Source: Chloroflexota bacterium (lineage in GTDB: Bacteria; Chloroflexota; Anaerolineae; Anaerolineales; E44-bin32). From it: a stretch of 48,237 nt of DNA. Made by a program: the position numbers and the translations under genes. Positions 1 to 8,626 of this stretch are shown here, piece after piece. The stretch's first letter is position 1; each line of letters opens with the position of its first letter. The DNA lies in assembly GCA_022561215.1 (NCBI GenBank), contig JADFRQ010000018.1, positions 4,419-52,655 of the forward strand, read 5' to 3'. The notes beneath the pieces were generated by a model. It was not told where the DNA came from and did no database searches. It was given only the letters and a program-made list of their open reading frames with translations.

Positions 1-200
1 AGCTTGCCGACCATGCTTCGGCATTGGTGATTAAGGATGAGGATTTGGCGAAAAATCTCTTCCCGACATTAAGTGCCTTACTGGCCGATCCAGAAAAAAT
101 TGCGGCGATGTCGGAAGCCGCGCGTGGGATGGCTCGGCCTGATGCTGCGCAAAAAATCGCCACCGCACTGCGTCAATTTGAGCGGAAGGCAGCCCAATAA
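1..200 (+). CDS. murG: MurG, 3' end only (UDP-GlcNAc:lipid I transferase)
   Basis: The gene enters from the left edge; the frame begins at base 3 and closes with TAA at 198-200, leaving 65 residues. MurG adds GlcNAc to lipid I at the inner face of the membrane to make lipid II. The visible tail starts with an ADHASALVI stretch, which fits the end of the UDP-GlcNAc-binding domain, and continues with an amphipathic helix and a DAAQKIATAL-type terminal helix usual for MurG. Its position ahead of murC, murB, ddl and ftsQAZ supports the call. The catalytic and donor-binding core lies outside the window, so the assignment rests on the tail and the neighbourhood. Confidence 0.8.
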   Translation, partial: LADHASALVIKDEDLAKNLFPTLSALLADPEKIAAMSEAARGMARPDAAQKIATALRQFERKAAQ

Positions 201-201
201 A

Positions 202-735
202 ATGATCAGCATTGTTGCCTTTTTTGGGATGTTTATTGCTTTTTTTGGGGTCATGGGTGCAATGCGCGGTTGGGCAAAAGAGCTCTTGGTCACCAGCGCT
301 GTTGTTTTGGGATTATTCATTAATGCAATTCTCGAATCATATATTACGCCTTATCGGACTGCTCTATTTCTGCAACCTGTTGCGACACAATTTGTCGTGC
401 GCGCTGGGTTGCTGGTAATGCTCGCATTTTTTGGCTATCAGACTCCGAATATCCGTGCTTTGCAGGGAAAACTTGCCAGGGAACGTCTGGAAGAGGTGCT
501 CCTAGGGCTTTTTCTGGGAGTGTTGAATGGCTATTTGATTGGTGGATCGGTATGGCTTTATTTGCATGAAGCTGGATATCCAACGGCATTGGTGGTGCAG
601 CCGGAGAGTGGTTCCGAACTTGCGACCCAGGTGGCGAATATCCTGCCCTATCTTCCGCCGGCACTACTGCAAATTCCACAAATTTATTTCGCGGTGGGCG
701 TGGTTTTTGTTTTCATCATTGTTGTATTTGTATGA
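202..735 (+). CDS. CvpA-like multi-pass membrane protein
   Basis: This predicted 177-residue protein is almost entirely hydrophobic, with about four membrane segments (near residues 1-20, 28-48, 66-85, 98-120) and a last hydrophobic run at the C-terminus. An early GAMRGWAKEL turn and a later GLFLGVLNGYL segment resemble the CvpA/colicin V production family, whose biochemical role is unclear. I chose ATG 202, one base after the murG stop, because the longer upstream reading lies inside murG. The stop overlaps murC by ATGA, so it is probably co-translated with the dcw genes. A CvpA-like gene between murG and murC is not part of the classical order. Function unknown. Confidence 0.7.
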   Translation: MISIVAFFGMFIAFFGVMGAMRGWAKELLVTSAVVLGLFINAILESYITPYRTALFLQPVATQFVVRAGLLVMLAFFGYQTPNIRALQGKLARERLEEVLLGLFLGVLNGYLIGGSVWLYLHEAGYPTALVVQPESGSELATQVANILPYLPPALLQIPQIYFAVGVVFVFIIVVFV

Positions 736-2126
736 GTCGCCGAGTGCATTTTATAGGAATTGGAGGGGCAGGCTTGTCAGCAATTGCACACGTATTAAAT
801 GATCGTGGAGAACTTGTGACCGGATCCGATAGATCCCTCTCGGCCTATGCCCAGGCCTTGAAGAATGCAGGGGTCGAAGTATTCATTGGGCACCATGCCG
901 ATCAGGTGCGAGATGCAGATCTTGTCATTGCATCTTCTTCGATTGATACGGTAAACGTCGAATGGATTGCGGCACAAGAGGCGCAGATTCCAGTATTGCA
1001 TCGAAAAGATTTTCTGGAAGAGTTAACCACCGGTTTTGAAACGATCGCGGTTGCCGGGACGCATGGCAAGACGACAATCAGCGGGATGATCGCCTGGCTA
1101 TTGGAAAAGACTGATCATGACCCAAGTTTCGTTGTCGGCGGAATGCTGCCTGATTTCGGAGCCAATGGAAAAGCGGGAAGTGGACGTTATTTTGTGGTCG
1201 AAGCGGATGAATATGATGGCGCATTTCTCGGCCTGCACCCAACCATTGCCGTTGTTACCAGCGTCGAGCATGATCATCCAGATATTTATCCGACGATCGA
1301 GGATGTAAACCGGGCATTTCAAGATTTTGTGCACCAAATCAGCGAGTTGTTAATCGTTAATAGAAATGATCCGGGCTCAAATGCTCTCAACGTCGAAGCG
1401 ATCGATCGGATTACGTACGGAATGGGAGTGGAAGCCGATTGGCAAGCGGAGGAAGTGAAACCTAATTCCGCCGGGGGGATGGACTTTCTTGCGCTGCACA
1501 ATGGCGAAATGCTGGGTTTGGTGAGAACCCGTCTGCCAGGGATTCACAATATTTCCAATGCCTTAGCTGCGATGGCAGTAGGGGATGCAGTAGGCATTTC
1601 CTTTTCGGCGATGCGCGAGGCCTTGACGAGTTATCACGGTGCCGGTCAAAGATTTGAAATCCTCGGGAGCGTAGGAAATGTAACGGTTGTTGATGATTAC
1701 GCACATCATCCGACGGAAATACGTGCTACGTTATCGACCGCAAAACTCCGATTTCCGAATGCAAAAATTTGGGCCGTATTCCAACCGCATACCTATTCAC
1801 GCCTTAAATCACTGATGGCAGCCTACATTAACGCCTTTGTTGATGCCGATCATGTAATAGTCACAGAAGTTTTTGCAGCCCGAGAAAAACCAAACGGAAT
1901 TATTGATGGTGAAACTATCGCTTCAAAAATAAATCATCCCGATGTGCGATTCATCGATTCATTTGACAACCTGGTACAAGAGCTGGCTGATCAAGTTCGT
2001 CCAGGGGAAGTTGTTGTAACACTCAGTGCTGGAGATGCAAACAAGGTGGGACGAATGTTGTTAGATGAGCTTAGTGGTAGGAAGAAAGGGGTGGGTAATG
2101 AACAAGAAAATACGCAGAGTATTTGA
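732..2126 (+). CDS. murC: UDP-N-acetylmuramate--L-alanine ligase MurC
   Basis: MurC is the cytoplasmic ATP-dependent ligase that adds L-alanine to UDP-MurNAc, the first step of peptide stem synthesis. The 464-residue product has the usual family length. It opens with the Rossmann-like FIGIGGAGLSAIA loop (residues 7-19), has the Mur ligase P-loop GTHGKT at 109-114, the central-domain EADEYD motif, and a C-terminal VVDDYAHHPTEI segment typical of MurC. The start overlaps the previous stop by ATGA. The 3' end overlaps the next small gene by 29 bases. Confidence 0.97.
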   Translation: MSRRVHFIGIGGAGLSAIAHVLNDRGELVTGSDRSLSAYAQALKNAGVEVFIGHHADQVRDADLVIASSSIDTVNVEWIAAQEAQIPVLHRKDFLEELTTGFETIAVAGTHGKTTISGMIAWLLEKTDHDPSFVVGGMLPDFGANGKAGSGRYFVVEADEYDGAFLGLHPTIAVVTSVEHDHPDIYPTIEDVNRAFQDFVHQISELLIVNRNDPGSNALNVEAIDRITYGMGVEADWQAEEVKPNSAGGMDFLALHNGEMLGLVRTRLPGIHNISNALAAMAVGDAVGISFSAMREALTSYHGAGQRFEILGSVGNVTVVDDYAHHPTEIRATLSTAKLRFPNAKIWAVFQPHTYSRLKSLMAAYINAFVDADHVIVTEVFAAREKPNGIIDGETIASKINHPDVRFIDSFDNLVQELADQVRPGEVVVTLSAGDANKVGRMLLDELSGRKKGVGNEQENTQSI

Positions 2127-2265
2127 GAGTGATCGACGGATGGAGCTTCGCATGCGACTTGCCGCAAAACGCGCCAGGCCGATTGTGCCCCAGTCCATCT
2201 ATACAGTGCAAACCGCAGAGAGGGAAATGTTGAACCGCATTATTGCAAGAGTCCGCCAATTGTGA
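2098..2265 (+). CDS. Small basic protein of unknown function in the dcw cluster (55 aa)
   Basis: I do not recognise this protein. It begins with ATG inside the end of murC, preceded by a good purine-rich ribosome binding site (GAAAGGGG about 5-7 bases upstream), and its TGA overlaps the GTG of murB as GTGA. The product is basic (many Arg and Lys), predicted mainly helical, without a signal peptide, membrane segment or cysteines; its C-terminal half reads [15 protein letters not shown], a likely amphipathic helix. The tight fit between murC and murB, with overlaps on both sides and its own ribosome binding site, argues for a translated gene rather than a chance frame. Confidence 0.65.
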   Translation: MNKKIRRVFESDRRMELRMRLAAKRARPIVPQSIYTVQTAEREMLNRIIARVRQL

Positions 2266-3242
2266 GCTCATCGCGTCTTTCAGCAACCCGAACGGATGAA
2301 ATGCGCGAGCAATTTGGTGAACGATTGAGAGAAAGTGTAAACCTTGCGCCGTACACTTCGGCTCGGATTGGCGGCATGGTCGATTATCTGCTAATTGCAA
2401 AATCGGCGAAGGAACTGGAAGAGATGGCTCAACAACTCTGGAACATGGATATGAATTTTCGAATCCTTGGGGGAGGATCCAATGTGCTGGTTTCTGATCG
2501 CGGGGTAAGGGGTGTTGTTATTCTCAATCAAGCACGTAAGGTCGCGTTCGATGAAACGAGTGCCGGTCCACGTGTGCGCGCTGAATCGGGCGCCTCGCTT
2601 GGATCCGTGAGTCGCAGGAGCGTGGATCGCGATTGGCTGGGACTGGAATGGGCGGCAACGATACCGGGGACGGTTGGAGGGGCGGTCGTAGGAAATGCGG
2701 GCGCTCACGGGGGCGATATTGCCTCCTCTCTCGAGGTGGCAGAGATCTTGCAACAAAATCGGAAGCCAGAATCCTGGCGCGTTGAGCGATTGAATTATGG
2801 GTACCGAGATAGTGTACTGAAAAATGTGCCTGGATCGGTCGTCGTTCTGGAAGCCGCTTTTCGCTTGAAAACAGCGCAGGAGTCTCTCGCCAAGGCGAAA
2901 CTGGCTGAATTTGCTGCCTATCGGCAGCGGACACAGCCCGGCGGGGCAAGTTGGGGATCCATGTTTAAAAACCCAGCGGAAAAATACGCTGGGAGACTTA
3001 TCGATACTGCCGGTCTGAAAGGTTTGCAGATTGGCGGAGCGCGTGTTAGCACAAAACACGCAAATTTTTTCCTTAACTTGGGTGATGCATCTGCAGCAGA
3101 TGTATTGCGGCTGCTCAAGACGGTTCGTGATCGCGTCGATAAACAATTTAATGTCGAACTCGAACTTGAGATTGAGCTCTTTGGAGATTGGGACCCCGAC
3201 GAAATCGAGGGCGTTGCCAGGCAGATAGACGGAAACGCATGA
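2262..3242 (+). CDS. murB: UDP-N-acetylenolpyruvoylglucosamine reductase MurB
   Basis: MurB is the FAD-dependent, NADPH-using reductase that converts UDP-GlcNAc-enolpyruvate to UDP-MurNAc. The 326-residue product shows the FAD-binding segment [11 protein letters not shown] (from about residue 68), the [18 protein letters not shown] loop, the [11 protein letters not shown] tyrosine loop, the catalytic serine region [12 protein letters not shown], and the C-terminal [10 protein letters not shown] motif. I take GTG 2262 as start because of the GTGA overlap; an internal ATG 14 codons on is possible. The end overlaps ddl by ATGA. Confidence 0.96.
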   Translation: MSSSRLSATRTDEMREQFGERLRESVNLAPYTSARIGGMVDYLLIAKSAKELEEMAQQLWNMDMNFRILGGGSNVLVSDRGVRGVVILNQARKVAFDETSAGPRVRAESGASLGSVSRRSVDRDWLGLEWAATIPGTVGGAVVGNAGAHGGDIASSLEVAEILQQNRKPESWRVERLNYGYRDSVLKNVPGSVVVLEAAFRLKTAQESLAKAKLAEFAAYRQRTQPGGASWGSMFKNPAEKYAGRLIDTAGLKGLQIGGARVSTKHANFFLNLGDASAADVLRLLKTVRDRVDKQFNVELELEIELFGDWDPDEIEGVARQIDGNA

Positions 3243-4348
3243 CCAAGTTGCTCGTCGGGGTGATATTTGGAGGGAGATCGGGCGAACATGAAGTTTCACT
3301 TCGCTCGGCGAAATCGGTGATCGAGGAGTTGGATAAATCCAAATACGAAATCTTGCCCATTGCGATTACACAATCTGGGCGATGGAGAACTGGGGAAAAT
3401 GCCCTTCAGCGCTTGACCTCAGGCAATACGGGTGAATTAGATCCCATTGCCATTTTTGCTGAACCCGACAACCGCAATGTATTTCGGGCGGAGGAAGGCA
3501 AGCTACTCGAAATAGTATCAAAGATCGATCTCGTGTTTCCGGTGCTGCATGGCACTTTTGGAGAGGATGGCACATTGCAGGGTTTGCTCGAGTTAGCGGA
3601 GATTCCCTATGTGGGCGCGGGTGTGCTCGCTTCGGCGGTGGCGATGGATAAGGGTCTTTTTAAGGATGTGATGCGCGCCAGAAAGATTCCCGTCGTCGAT
3701 TCTGTTCTGATAAGCGGAATGGAAATTGAAGATGATATTGAGGTTGTGATGCGCAGCATTGAGAAGTTTGGTCCCTATCCAATGTTCGCAAAACCAGCGA
3801 ATTTGGGATCCTCCGTTGGCATTACGAAATGCAACAATCGATCCGATTTAAAAGAAGGCCTCCTGGAGGCGGCAACGTACGACCGACGCGTTCTGGTTGA
3901 ACTCGGTATTGATGCGCGCGATATCGAAGTGAGTGTGCTCGGGAATGATCATCCTCAGGCTTCTTTAGTAGGCGAAATCATTCCCAGCGATGAATTCTAC
4001 AGCTATCGTGCGAAATACATTGATGACAAATCGGAATACCTCATTCCTGCTCCAATCGACGAGGCAACCGCCGAAAACATCCGCACTTTGGCAATCGAAG
4101 CTTTCAAAGCTATTGATGGCGCCGGGATGGCGCGCATTGATTTCCTTCTGGAGCGTGAAAGCAACAATGTTTATCTAAATGAAATCAATACAATCCCAGG
4201 TTTTACGAGCATCAGCATGTATTCCAAACTCTGGGAATCCACGGGGCTGCCCTTCGCCGACCTCTTGGATCAATTAATTGAGCTGGCGCTGGAGCGCCAC
4301 AACCAAAAGCAAGGTTTGCAACGATTTTACGAGGTGCCCCCCTTATGA
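3239..4348 (+). CDS. ddl: D-alanine--D-alanine ligase
   Basis: Ddl joins two D-alanines with ATP for the end of the peptidoglycan stem peptide. The 369-residue product starts with the [17 protein letters not shown] motif and has the ATP-grasp loop GSSVGITK, with the metal-ligand segments RIDFLL and [11 protein letters not shown] near the C-terminus. ATG 3239 gives an ATGA overlap with murB; a longer upstream start would sit inside murB. The end overlaps ftsQ by ATGA. Confidence 0.96.
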   Translation: MTKLLVGVIFGGRSGEHEVSLRSAKSVIEELDKSKYEILPIAITQSGRWRTGENALQRLTSGNTGELDPIAIFAEPDNRNVFRAEEGKLLEIVSKIDLVFPVLHGTFGEDGTLQGLLELAEIPYVGAGVLASAVAMDKGLFKDVMRARKIPVVDSVLISGMEIEDDIEVVMRSIEKFGPYPMFAKPANLGSSVGITKCNNRSDLKEGLLEAATYDRRVLVELGIDARDIEVSVLGNDHPQASLVGEIIPSDEFYSYRAKYIDDKSEYLIPAPIDEATAENIRTLAIEAFKAIDGAGMARIDFLLERESNNVYLNEINTIPGFTSISMYSKLWESTGLPFADLLDQLIELALERHNQKQGLQRFYEVPPL

Positions 4349-5202
4349 TTGGTGAACGCGTATTTGGCCGCGCGCGCCCACGTTCCGAACGTTTGCGCAG
4401 GCGTCGAAGGGCAGAGGCAAATCAGAGCTTCCCGCGGCCGCGGCGGCTTCGAAAAAATGCAACCAGGCGCAATAGACCCGCTTCGCGTCATCGCGCCTTT
4501 CCCAACCTGGGGCTTAAATTAAGCGCACGATGGATCACGATTCCGATGCTTGCCATTATGAGCTGGATGTTGATGCAGACATTGAATGGACCGCGCCTAT
4601 GGGTCCAGAAGCCGGATATTATCGGGACTTCGATTATCAGTCCTTCCCGAATTCGCTCCATTGCAGGGATTAATGGCACGTATGCATTTGAGGTGGACCC
4701 GCGTGCGATCGTCCAACAATTGCAGGCGCTTCCGGAAATCGCCTCGGCAAGGGTCACTATTTCATGGCCCAATAAAGTAGTAATTGAAATCGAAGAACGC
4801 CAGCCAATTTTGGAGTGGAATGACGCGGGCACAACTTGGTGGATCAGTGCGGACGGGATTGCCTTTCTGCGCAGGAGTGTTGTGCATGCTCTGGTCCAAG
4901 TTCAATCCTTGGAAAGAACGCTGGACTACCCACGCGGACTAGACCCCGTTTTGTCACCTGCAATGATCGCCACTGCGCTGGCACTGCAAGAGAATCTAGA
5001 AGATCAATCCCTGCTCTTTTATGACAAAGATCGCGGATTTGGAATTCGAGATTCACGTGGGTGGATGGCATATTTTGGGACAGATGGCAATATCGAATTA
5101 AAAGTAAAAGTATATTTTGAAATTGTGGATTATCTGGAAAAAAGTGGATATCCAGCTCGAATGGTGAGCGTGGAAAACCTTAAGGCCGCTTTCTACCGTT
5201 AA
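4345..5202 (+). CDS. ftsQ: Cell division protein FtsQ (DivIB)
   Basis: FtsQ is a bitopic divisome scaffold that links early and late division proteins. The 285-residue product begins with a cytoplasmic tail of about 55 residues that is extremely rich in arginine, followed by one membrane segment (about 65-82, WITIPMLAIMSWMLM), a POTRA-like domain (about 90-160, including IRSIAGINGTYAFEVDP and a VVIEIEERQP strand) and a beta-rich FtsQ domain to the end. Sequence conservation in this family is low, so membrane topology, the POTRA pattern and position between ddl and ftsA carry the call. The basic tail is longer and more Arg-dense than usual. Confidence 0.88.
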   Translation: MIGERVFGRARPRSERLRRRRRAEANQSFPRPRRLRKNATRRNRPASRHRAFPNLGLKLSARWITIPMLAIMSWMLMQTLNGPRLWVQKPDIIGTSIISPSRIRSIAGINGTYAFEVDPRAIVQQLQALPEIASARVTISWPNKVVIEIEERQPILEWNDAGTTWWISADGIAFLRRSVVHALVQVQSLERTLDYPRGLDPVLSPAMIATALALQENLEDQSLLFYDKDRGFGIRDSRGWMAYFGTDGNIELKVKVYFEIVDYLEKSGYPARMVSVENLKAAFYR

Positions 5203-5215
5203 ATGGGGATACGCC

Positions 5216-6460
5216 GTGAAGAATAACTTCGGACCCGAGGAATCAATCTTCGTTGCCCTGGATATAGGGACCAAGAAAGTTTGTGCGTTGGTTGGGCAAC
5301 TGAATGAAACCCAAAACATGCGGATATTGGGAGTGGGGATCGTGCCCGCCAAGGGGATGCGCAAAGGGGGAGTCGTCGATCTCGATAGCGTCGCCCATTC
5401 CATAGCGGATGCCAAAGAGAAGGCGGAACGGACCTCGGGGTTCGAAATTGAATCAGCTATCGTAAATCTCTCGGGGGGGCATGTTGCCTCCCTCAACAGC
5501 ACGGGCATGACCGGTGTATCAGGAAGGGCGATTGGGCCGGATGATGTTGGCCGAGCGCTTGATGCTGCACGCTCCATCGCAATTCCTTACGATCGAGAGG
5601 TGTTGCACGTGATTCCGCGCGGGTTCGTTATCGACGGACAGGATGGAATTAAGGATGCCATCGGAATGCACGGATACAGATTGGAAGTTGAAGCGCACAT
5701 TGTAACTGCGGGATCGACCGCACGCAGGAATGTAGAGAAGTGTGTGGAAGCAGCTGGCGTTATTGTGGATGGCTGGGTCCTGAGTTCACTCGCAGCGGGT
5801 GAACTAGTGCTCACGGAAACCGAGCGCGAGATGGGAGTAGTTATCTGCGATATAGGTGCCGGGACAACGGATCTGGCAATTTATATTGAGGGGGCAGTTT
5901 GGCAAAGCGCGTCAATTCCGGTTGGAGGTGATCATCTTACGAGCGATATTGCTCAAGGACTACATCTGCCATTAGAGACAGCAGAGAAAATAAAGTTAAG
6001 TCACGGTTATGCCACAAAGGCCGCAGTAGATCCCGATCAAGCTCTGACCGTGCGTCCATTTGGATCGGATCGAGCGGTGCAAATCCACAGGACGGAACTC
6101 GCCTCCATTATTGAAGCGCGCATTGATGAACTGTTCAGTCTTGTAAGACAGGAAATAAAACGTTCGGGTTATGACGGATTACTCCCTGCCGGAGTCGTGC
6201 TCACAGGAGGAAGTAGCAAATTACCTGGAATTCGTGAATTAGCGGGCCGGGTGCTGCAACTGCCAATACGGATCGCCCAGCCCGATTCCTTGATTGGCCT
6301 TGTTGATAAGCTCAAAGAACCAAATTTCTCGACCAGCCTTGGCATCCTGTTATGGGCGCGACGCCAGGAGCTGGACACAATGGAAAGTTATGCCGCGGGT
6401 TGGCCGATTTTCGACATTCGAAAGGCAACCAGTTTCCTGAAACGGCTATTGCCAGGTTAG
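5216..6460 (+). CDS. ftsA: Cell division protein FtsA
   Basis: FtsA is the actin-like ATPase that tethers FtsZ to the membrane. The 414-residue product has the phosphate-1 motif ALDIGTKKVCALVG near residue 14, the 1C/SHS2 region after it, the phosphate-2 motif CDIGAGTTDLAIY at about 216-228, and the adenosine motif LTGGSSKLPGIRELA. The C-terminus, SFLKRLLPG, is a short amphipathic membrane-targeting helix as expected. The start is GTG with GGGGAT upstream. It is followed after 60 bases by ftsZ. Confidence 0.96.
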   Translation: MKNNFGPEESIFVALDIGTKKVCALVGQLNETQNMRILGVGIVPAKGMRKGGVVDLDSVAHSIADAKEKAERTSGFEIESAIVNLSGGHVASLNSTGMTGVSGRAIGPDDVGRALDAARSIAIPYDREVLHVIPRGFVIDGQDGIKDAIGMHGYRLEVEAHIVTAGSTARRNVEKCVEAAGVIVDGWVLSSLAAGELVLTETEREMGVVICDIGAGTTDLAIYIEGAVWQSASIPVGGDHLTSDIAQGLHLPLETAEKIKLSHGYATKAAVDPDQALTVRPFGSDRAVQIHRTELASIIEARIDELFSLVRQEIKRSGYDGLLPAGVVLTGGSSKLPGIRELAGRVLQLPIRIAQPDSLIGLVDKLKEPNFSTSLGILLWARRQELDTMESYAAGWPIFDIRKATSFLKRLLPG

Positions 6461-6520
6461 CTAAAAAGCAGCTAATGCAAAAAAAATATCACCTAATTTT
6501 GAAAGGACGAGGAGGAGAAG

Positions 6521-7621
6521 ATGCAACCCATACCCCAGACGGAGTCATTCGCAAGGATAAAAGTAGTGGGCGTAGGAGGAGGTGGCAGCAATGCTGTCAA
6601 TCGAATGATTGAAGAAGGCCTTTCCGGAGTTGAATTTATCGCGGTGAATACGGATGCACAAGCACTGTTGCTCTCCAATGCTCCAGTGCGCGTCCGGGTG
6701 GGAGATAAATTAACGCGTGGCTTGGGCGCTGGCGGCGATCCGGAGATAGGTAAAAAAGCTGCCGAGGAATCCGCCGAAGATCTGTATGAGGTGCTAAAAG
6801 GCAGCGACATGGTCTTTCTTGCCGCGGGCATCGGGGGCGGTACCGGAACTGGCGCGGCGCCAATCATTTCGCAAATTGCTCGAGAGATTGGTGCACTGAC
6901 GATTGGCGTCGTAACCCGCCCATTTTCCTTCGAAGGCGCAAAACGCGCACAAGCCGCGGAGGAAGGAATCGCCAAGTTAAAAGAGCAAGTTGATACCTTA
7001 ATCGTTATTCCCAATGATCGTTTATTAGAACTCGCGGACAAACGCGCCAGCCTACAAGATGCTTTCAAAATTGCGGATGACGTCCTGCGCCAGGGAATTC
7101 AAGGGATAAGTGAATTAATCACCGTGCCCGGATTAATCAACTTGGATTTTGCAGATGTGCGTAGCATCATGGCTGAAGGCGGTGCGGCGCTAATGGCTGT
7201 TGGTGTGGGAACCGGAGAAGACAAGGCACGTGTTGCCGCCGAACAATCGATTTCAAGCAATCTGCTTGACATCACTATCGATGGCGCACGCGGGATATTG
7301 TTCAATGTGACGGGCGGCCCTGAATTAACTCTGTACGACGTCAATCAGGCAGCGGGAATAATCAAAGAGACTGCCCATCCGGATGTCAATTTGATATTCG
7401 GTGCCGTTATCGATCCTAATCTTGGGGATGAAATACGAGTTACGGTGATTGCCACTGGCTTCGAGCGATCGAGCGGGTTGCGACGATCGCTCCATCGTTC
7501 CCGCACCAAGGTAAATGACGAGCGGCAATCGGCATCACAGGAGTTCAATAAAGCAGAAGCGATCAGCCAGGCGTTTGATTACAACGATCTTGATATTCCA
7601 GCATTTCTTCGTCGGCGCTGA
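6521..7621 (+). CDS. ftsZ: Cell division protein FtsZ
   Basis: FtsZ is the tubulin-like GTPase that polymerises into the Z-ring. The 366-residue product has the GTP-binding [14 protein letters not shown] start, the tubulin signature [10 protein letters not shown] (about 107-116), a [14 protein letters not shown] stretch and the T7 synergy loop [11 protein letters not shown]. It ends in the conserved tail peptide [11 protein letters not shown] that binds FtsA and other partners, after an unusually short linker. A strong ribosome binding site (AGGAGGAG) precedes ATG. It closes the dcw block; the following 480 bases hold no gene. Confidence 0.98.
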   Translation: MQPIPQTESFARIKVVGVGGGGSNAVNRMIEEGLSGVEFIAVNTDAQALLLSNAPVRVRVGDKLTRGLGAGGDPEIGKKAAEESAEDLYEVLKGSDMVFLAAGIGGGTGTGAAPIISQIAREIGALTIGVVTRPFSFEGAKRAQAAEEGIAKLKEQVDTLIVIPNDRLLELADKRASLQDAFKIADDVLRQGIQGISELITVPGLINLDFADVRSIMAEGGAALMAVGVGTGEDKARVAAEQSISSNLLDITIDGARGILFNVTGGPELTLYDVNQAAGIIKETAHPDVNLIFGAVIDPNLGDEIRVTVIATGFERSSGLRRSLHRSRTKVNDERQSASQEFNKAEAISQAFDYNDLDIPAFLRRR

Positions 7622-7639
7622 AATCTGGAGTAAGAAGGT

Positions 7640-7925
7640 CACGGATTGCAGCAGTGATTGATTCCATGAGGCTACCATTTTTCCTCTCTGGCTACGGCGC
7701 CCGGTTGGCCTCAGAAGAAGAGAGGATCGTAGCGTGCAACAGCCGTACATAAGGAGGAGGGCGACCAACCTTTCTCTGCTGCAACCCCAACGGAGTAGGG
7801 TTGTACACACAACTATTGATCCATGGTAGGTTCTTTACAAAGTGGTCCGTTGAAGCAAGTTTTCGTGTCGCTCTCCTCAGACCGGCGCCGGGTATTCCTC
7901 CTCCCTTGCGCCGGTCTTCGATTCT
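7640..7925 (+). ncRNA. Unidentified candidate structured RNA between ftsZ and nrdR
   Basis: No convincing coding frame fills 7622-8100. The first part holds several complementary segments: TTGCAGCAG 7646-7654 with CTGCTGCAA 7776-7784 (9 bp, enclosing the rest), GGTTGG 7703-7708 with CCAACC 7765-7770, CCTCTCT 7683-7689 with AGAGAGG 7719-7725, and GCTACG 7691-7696 with CGTAGC 7728-7733. The last two cross each other, so they are either a pseudoknot or alternatives. A strong separate hairpin, GACCGGCGC 7880-7888 with GCGCCGGTC 7908-7916, has a pyrimidine-rich loop complementary to an AGGAGG run at 7752-7757. It does not match RNase P, tmRNA, SRP RNA or a cobalamin riboswitch as I know them. Strand and boundaries are unproven. 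Confidence 0.3.
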
Positions 7926-7982
7926 CAAGCTAACTAGGACCACAGTACTATACAAAACGGATGAAGATTTGGCTGTTGTACT

Positions 7983-8011
7983 TGCGCGATTTTATGGATA
8001 CATGTTAGAAT
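7983..8011 (+). promoter_or_regulatory. Likely sigma70-type promoter for nrdR
   Basis: TTGCGC (7983-7988), a 17-base spacer and TAGAAT (8006-8011), with TG one base before the -10 (extended -10). Transcription would begin near 8018 and give an 80-base leader containing a small CCCCAAC/TTGGGG hairpin at about 8028-8040 before nrdR. Confidence 0.5.
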
Positions 8012-8100
8012 TTCATCCCCATTCCCCAACCTGTTGGGGTATGAAGCGAATAGTACCAACATATAGCGTCGAACGTTTGTTCCCTCTTTAAGGCACACAT

Positions 8101-8547
8101 ATGCATTGCCCATATTGCAGCAGGAAGAAAACCAGGGTCATTGATACGTCACGCGATGCACGTGGGGGCATTCGACGCAGGCGTATCTGCATGCACTGCG
8201 AACAACGCTTTAGCACATACGAGCGCGCTATTCTAGCAGCTCCCTTGCTGGTGAAAAGGGACGGCATCCGAGAAGAATTTGATCGTGAAAAGTTAGGCAG
8301 CGGGCTGCGCATCGCATGTGCCAAACGGCCTGTTTCGGTGGCGGACATAGATCGTCTAGTAGGCAAAATTGAGTCCACGCTTCGGGGAATGGGAAAGGCC
8401 GAAATAAGCTCGCGAGTGGTCGGCGATATGGCGATTGCAGGCTTAAAAGAATTGGATCATATCGCCTACATTCGTTATGCAATCGTTTACCTTGGCCTCG
8501 ATGATTTGAATTCCATACGCGAAGAGATTGATCAACTTTTGGAATAA
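8101..8547 (+). CDS. nrdR: Transcriptional repressor NrdR
   Basis: NrdR senses nucleotide state (ATP/dATP) through an ATP-cone and represses ribonucleotide reductase genes. The 148-residue product has the N-terminal zinc ribbon (CPYC at 3-6 and CMHC at 30-33), the linker FSTYERA, and an ATP-cone from about residue 50, starting with VKRDGIREEFDREK; this is the usual NrdR length and order. ATG is preceded by TAAGG at a 7-base spacing. It lies 79 bases upstream of nrdJ, its likely target. I could not identify convincing paired NrdR boxes. Confidence 0.97.
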   Translation: MHCPYCSRKKTRVIDTSRDARGGIRRRRICMHCEQRFSTYERAILAAPLLVKRDGIREEFDREKLGSGLRIACAKRPVSVADIDRLVGKIESTLRGMGKAEISSRVVGDMAIAGLKELDHIAYIRYAIVYLGLDDLNSIREEIDQLLE

Positions 8548-8626
8548 TTTCTTACGCCTCAGATAGTATTGTTTTTGTGTGATGATCCGCTAAATTCATT
8601 GCTCAACCGGAAGGGAGACGCGTGTT

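Noticed and set aside
7801-8091. Open frame of 96 codons upstream of nrdR
   Set aside because: Biased, arginine- and proline-rich reading across hairpin sequence and the nrdR promoter; no ribosome binding site and no family resemblance.
7930-8100. NrdR boxes or an adenosylcobalamin riboswitch ahead of nrdR/nrdJ
   Set aside because: Only loose matches (around 7941-7955 and 8057-8066) at the wrong spacing; the conserved cobalamin riboswitch core is not visible.
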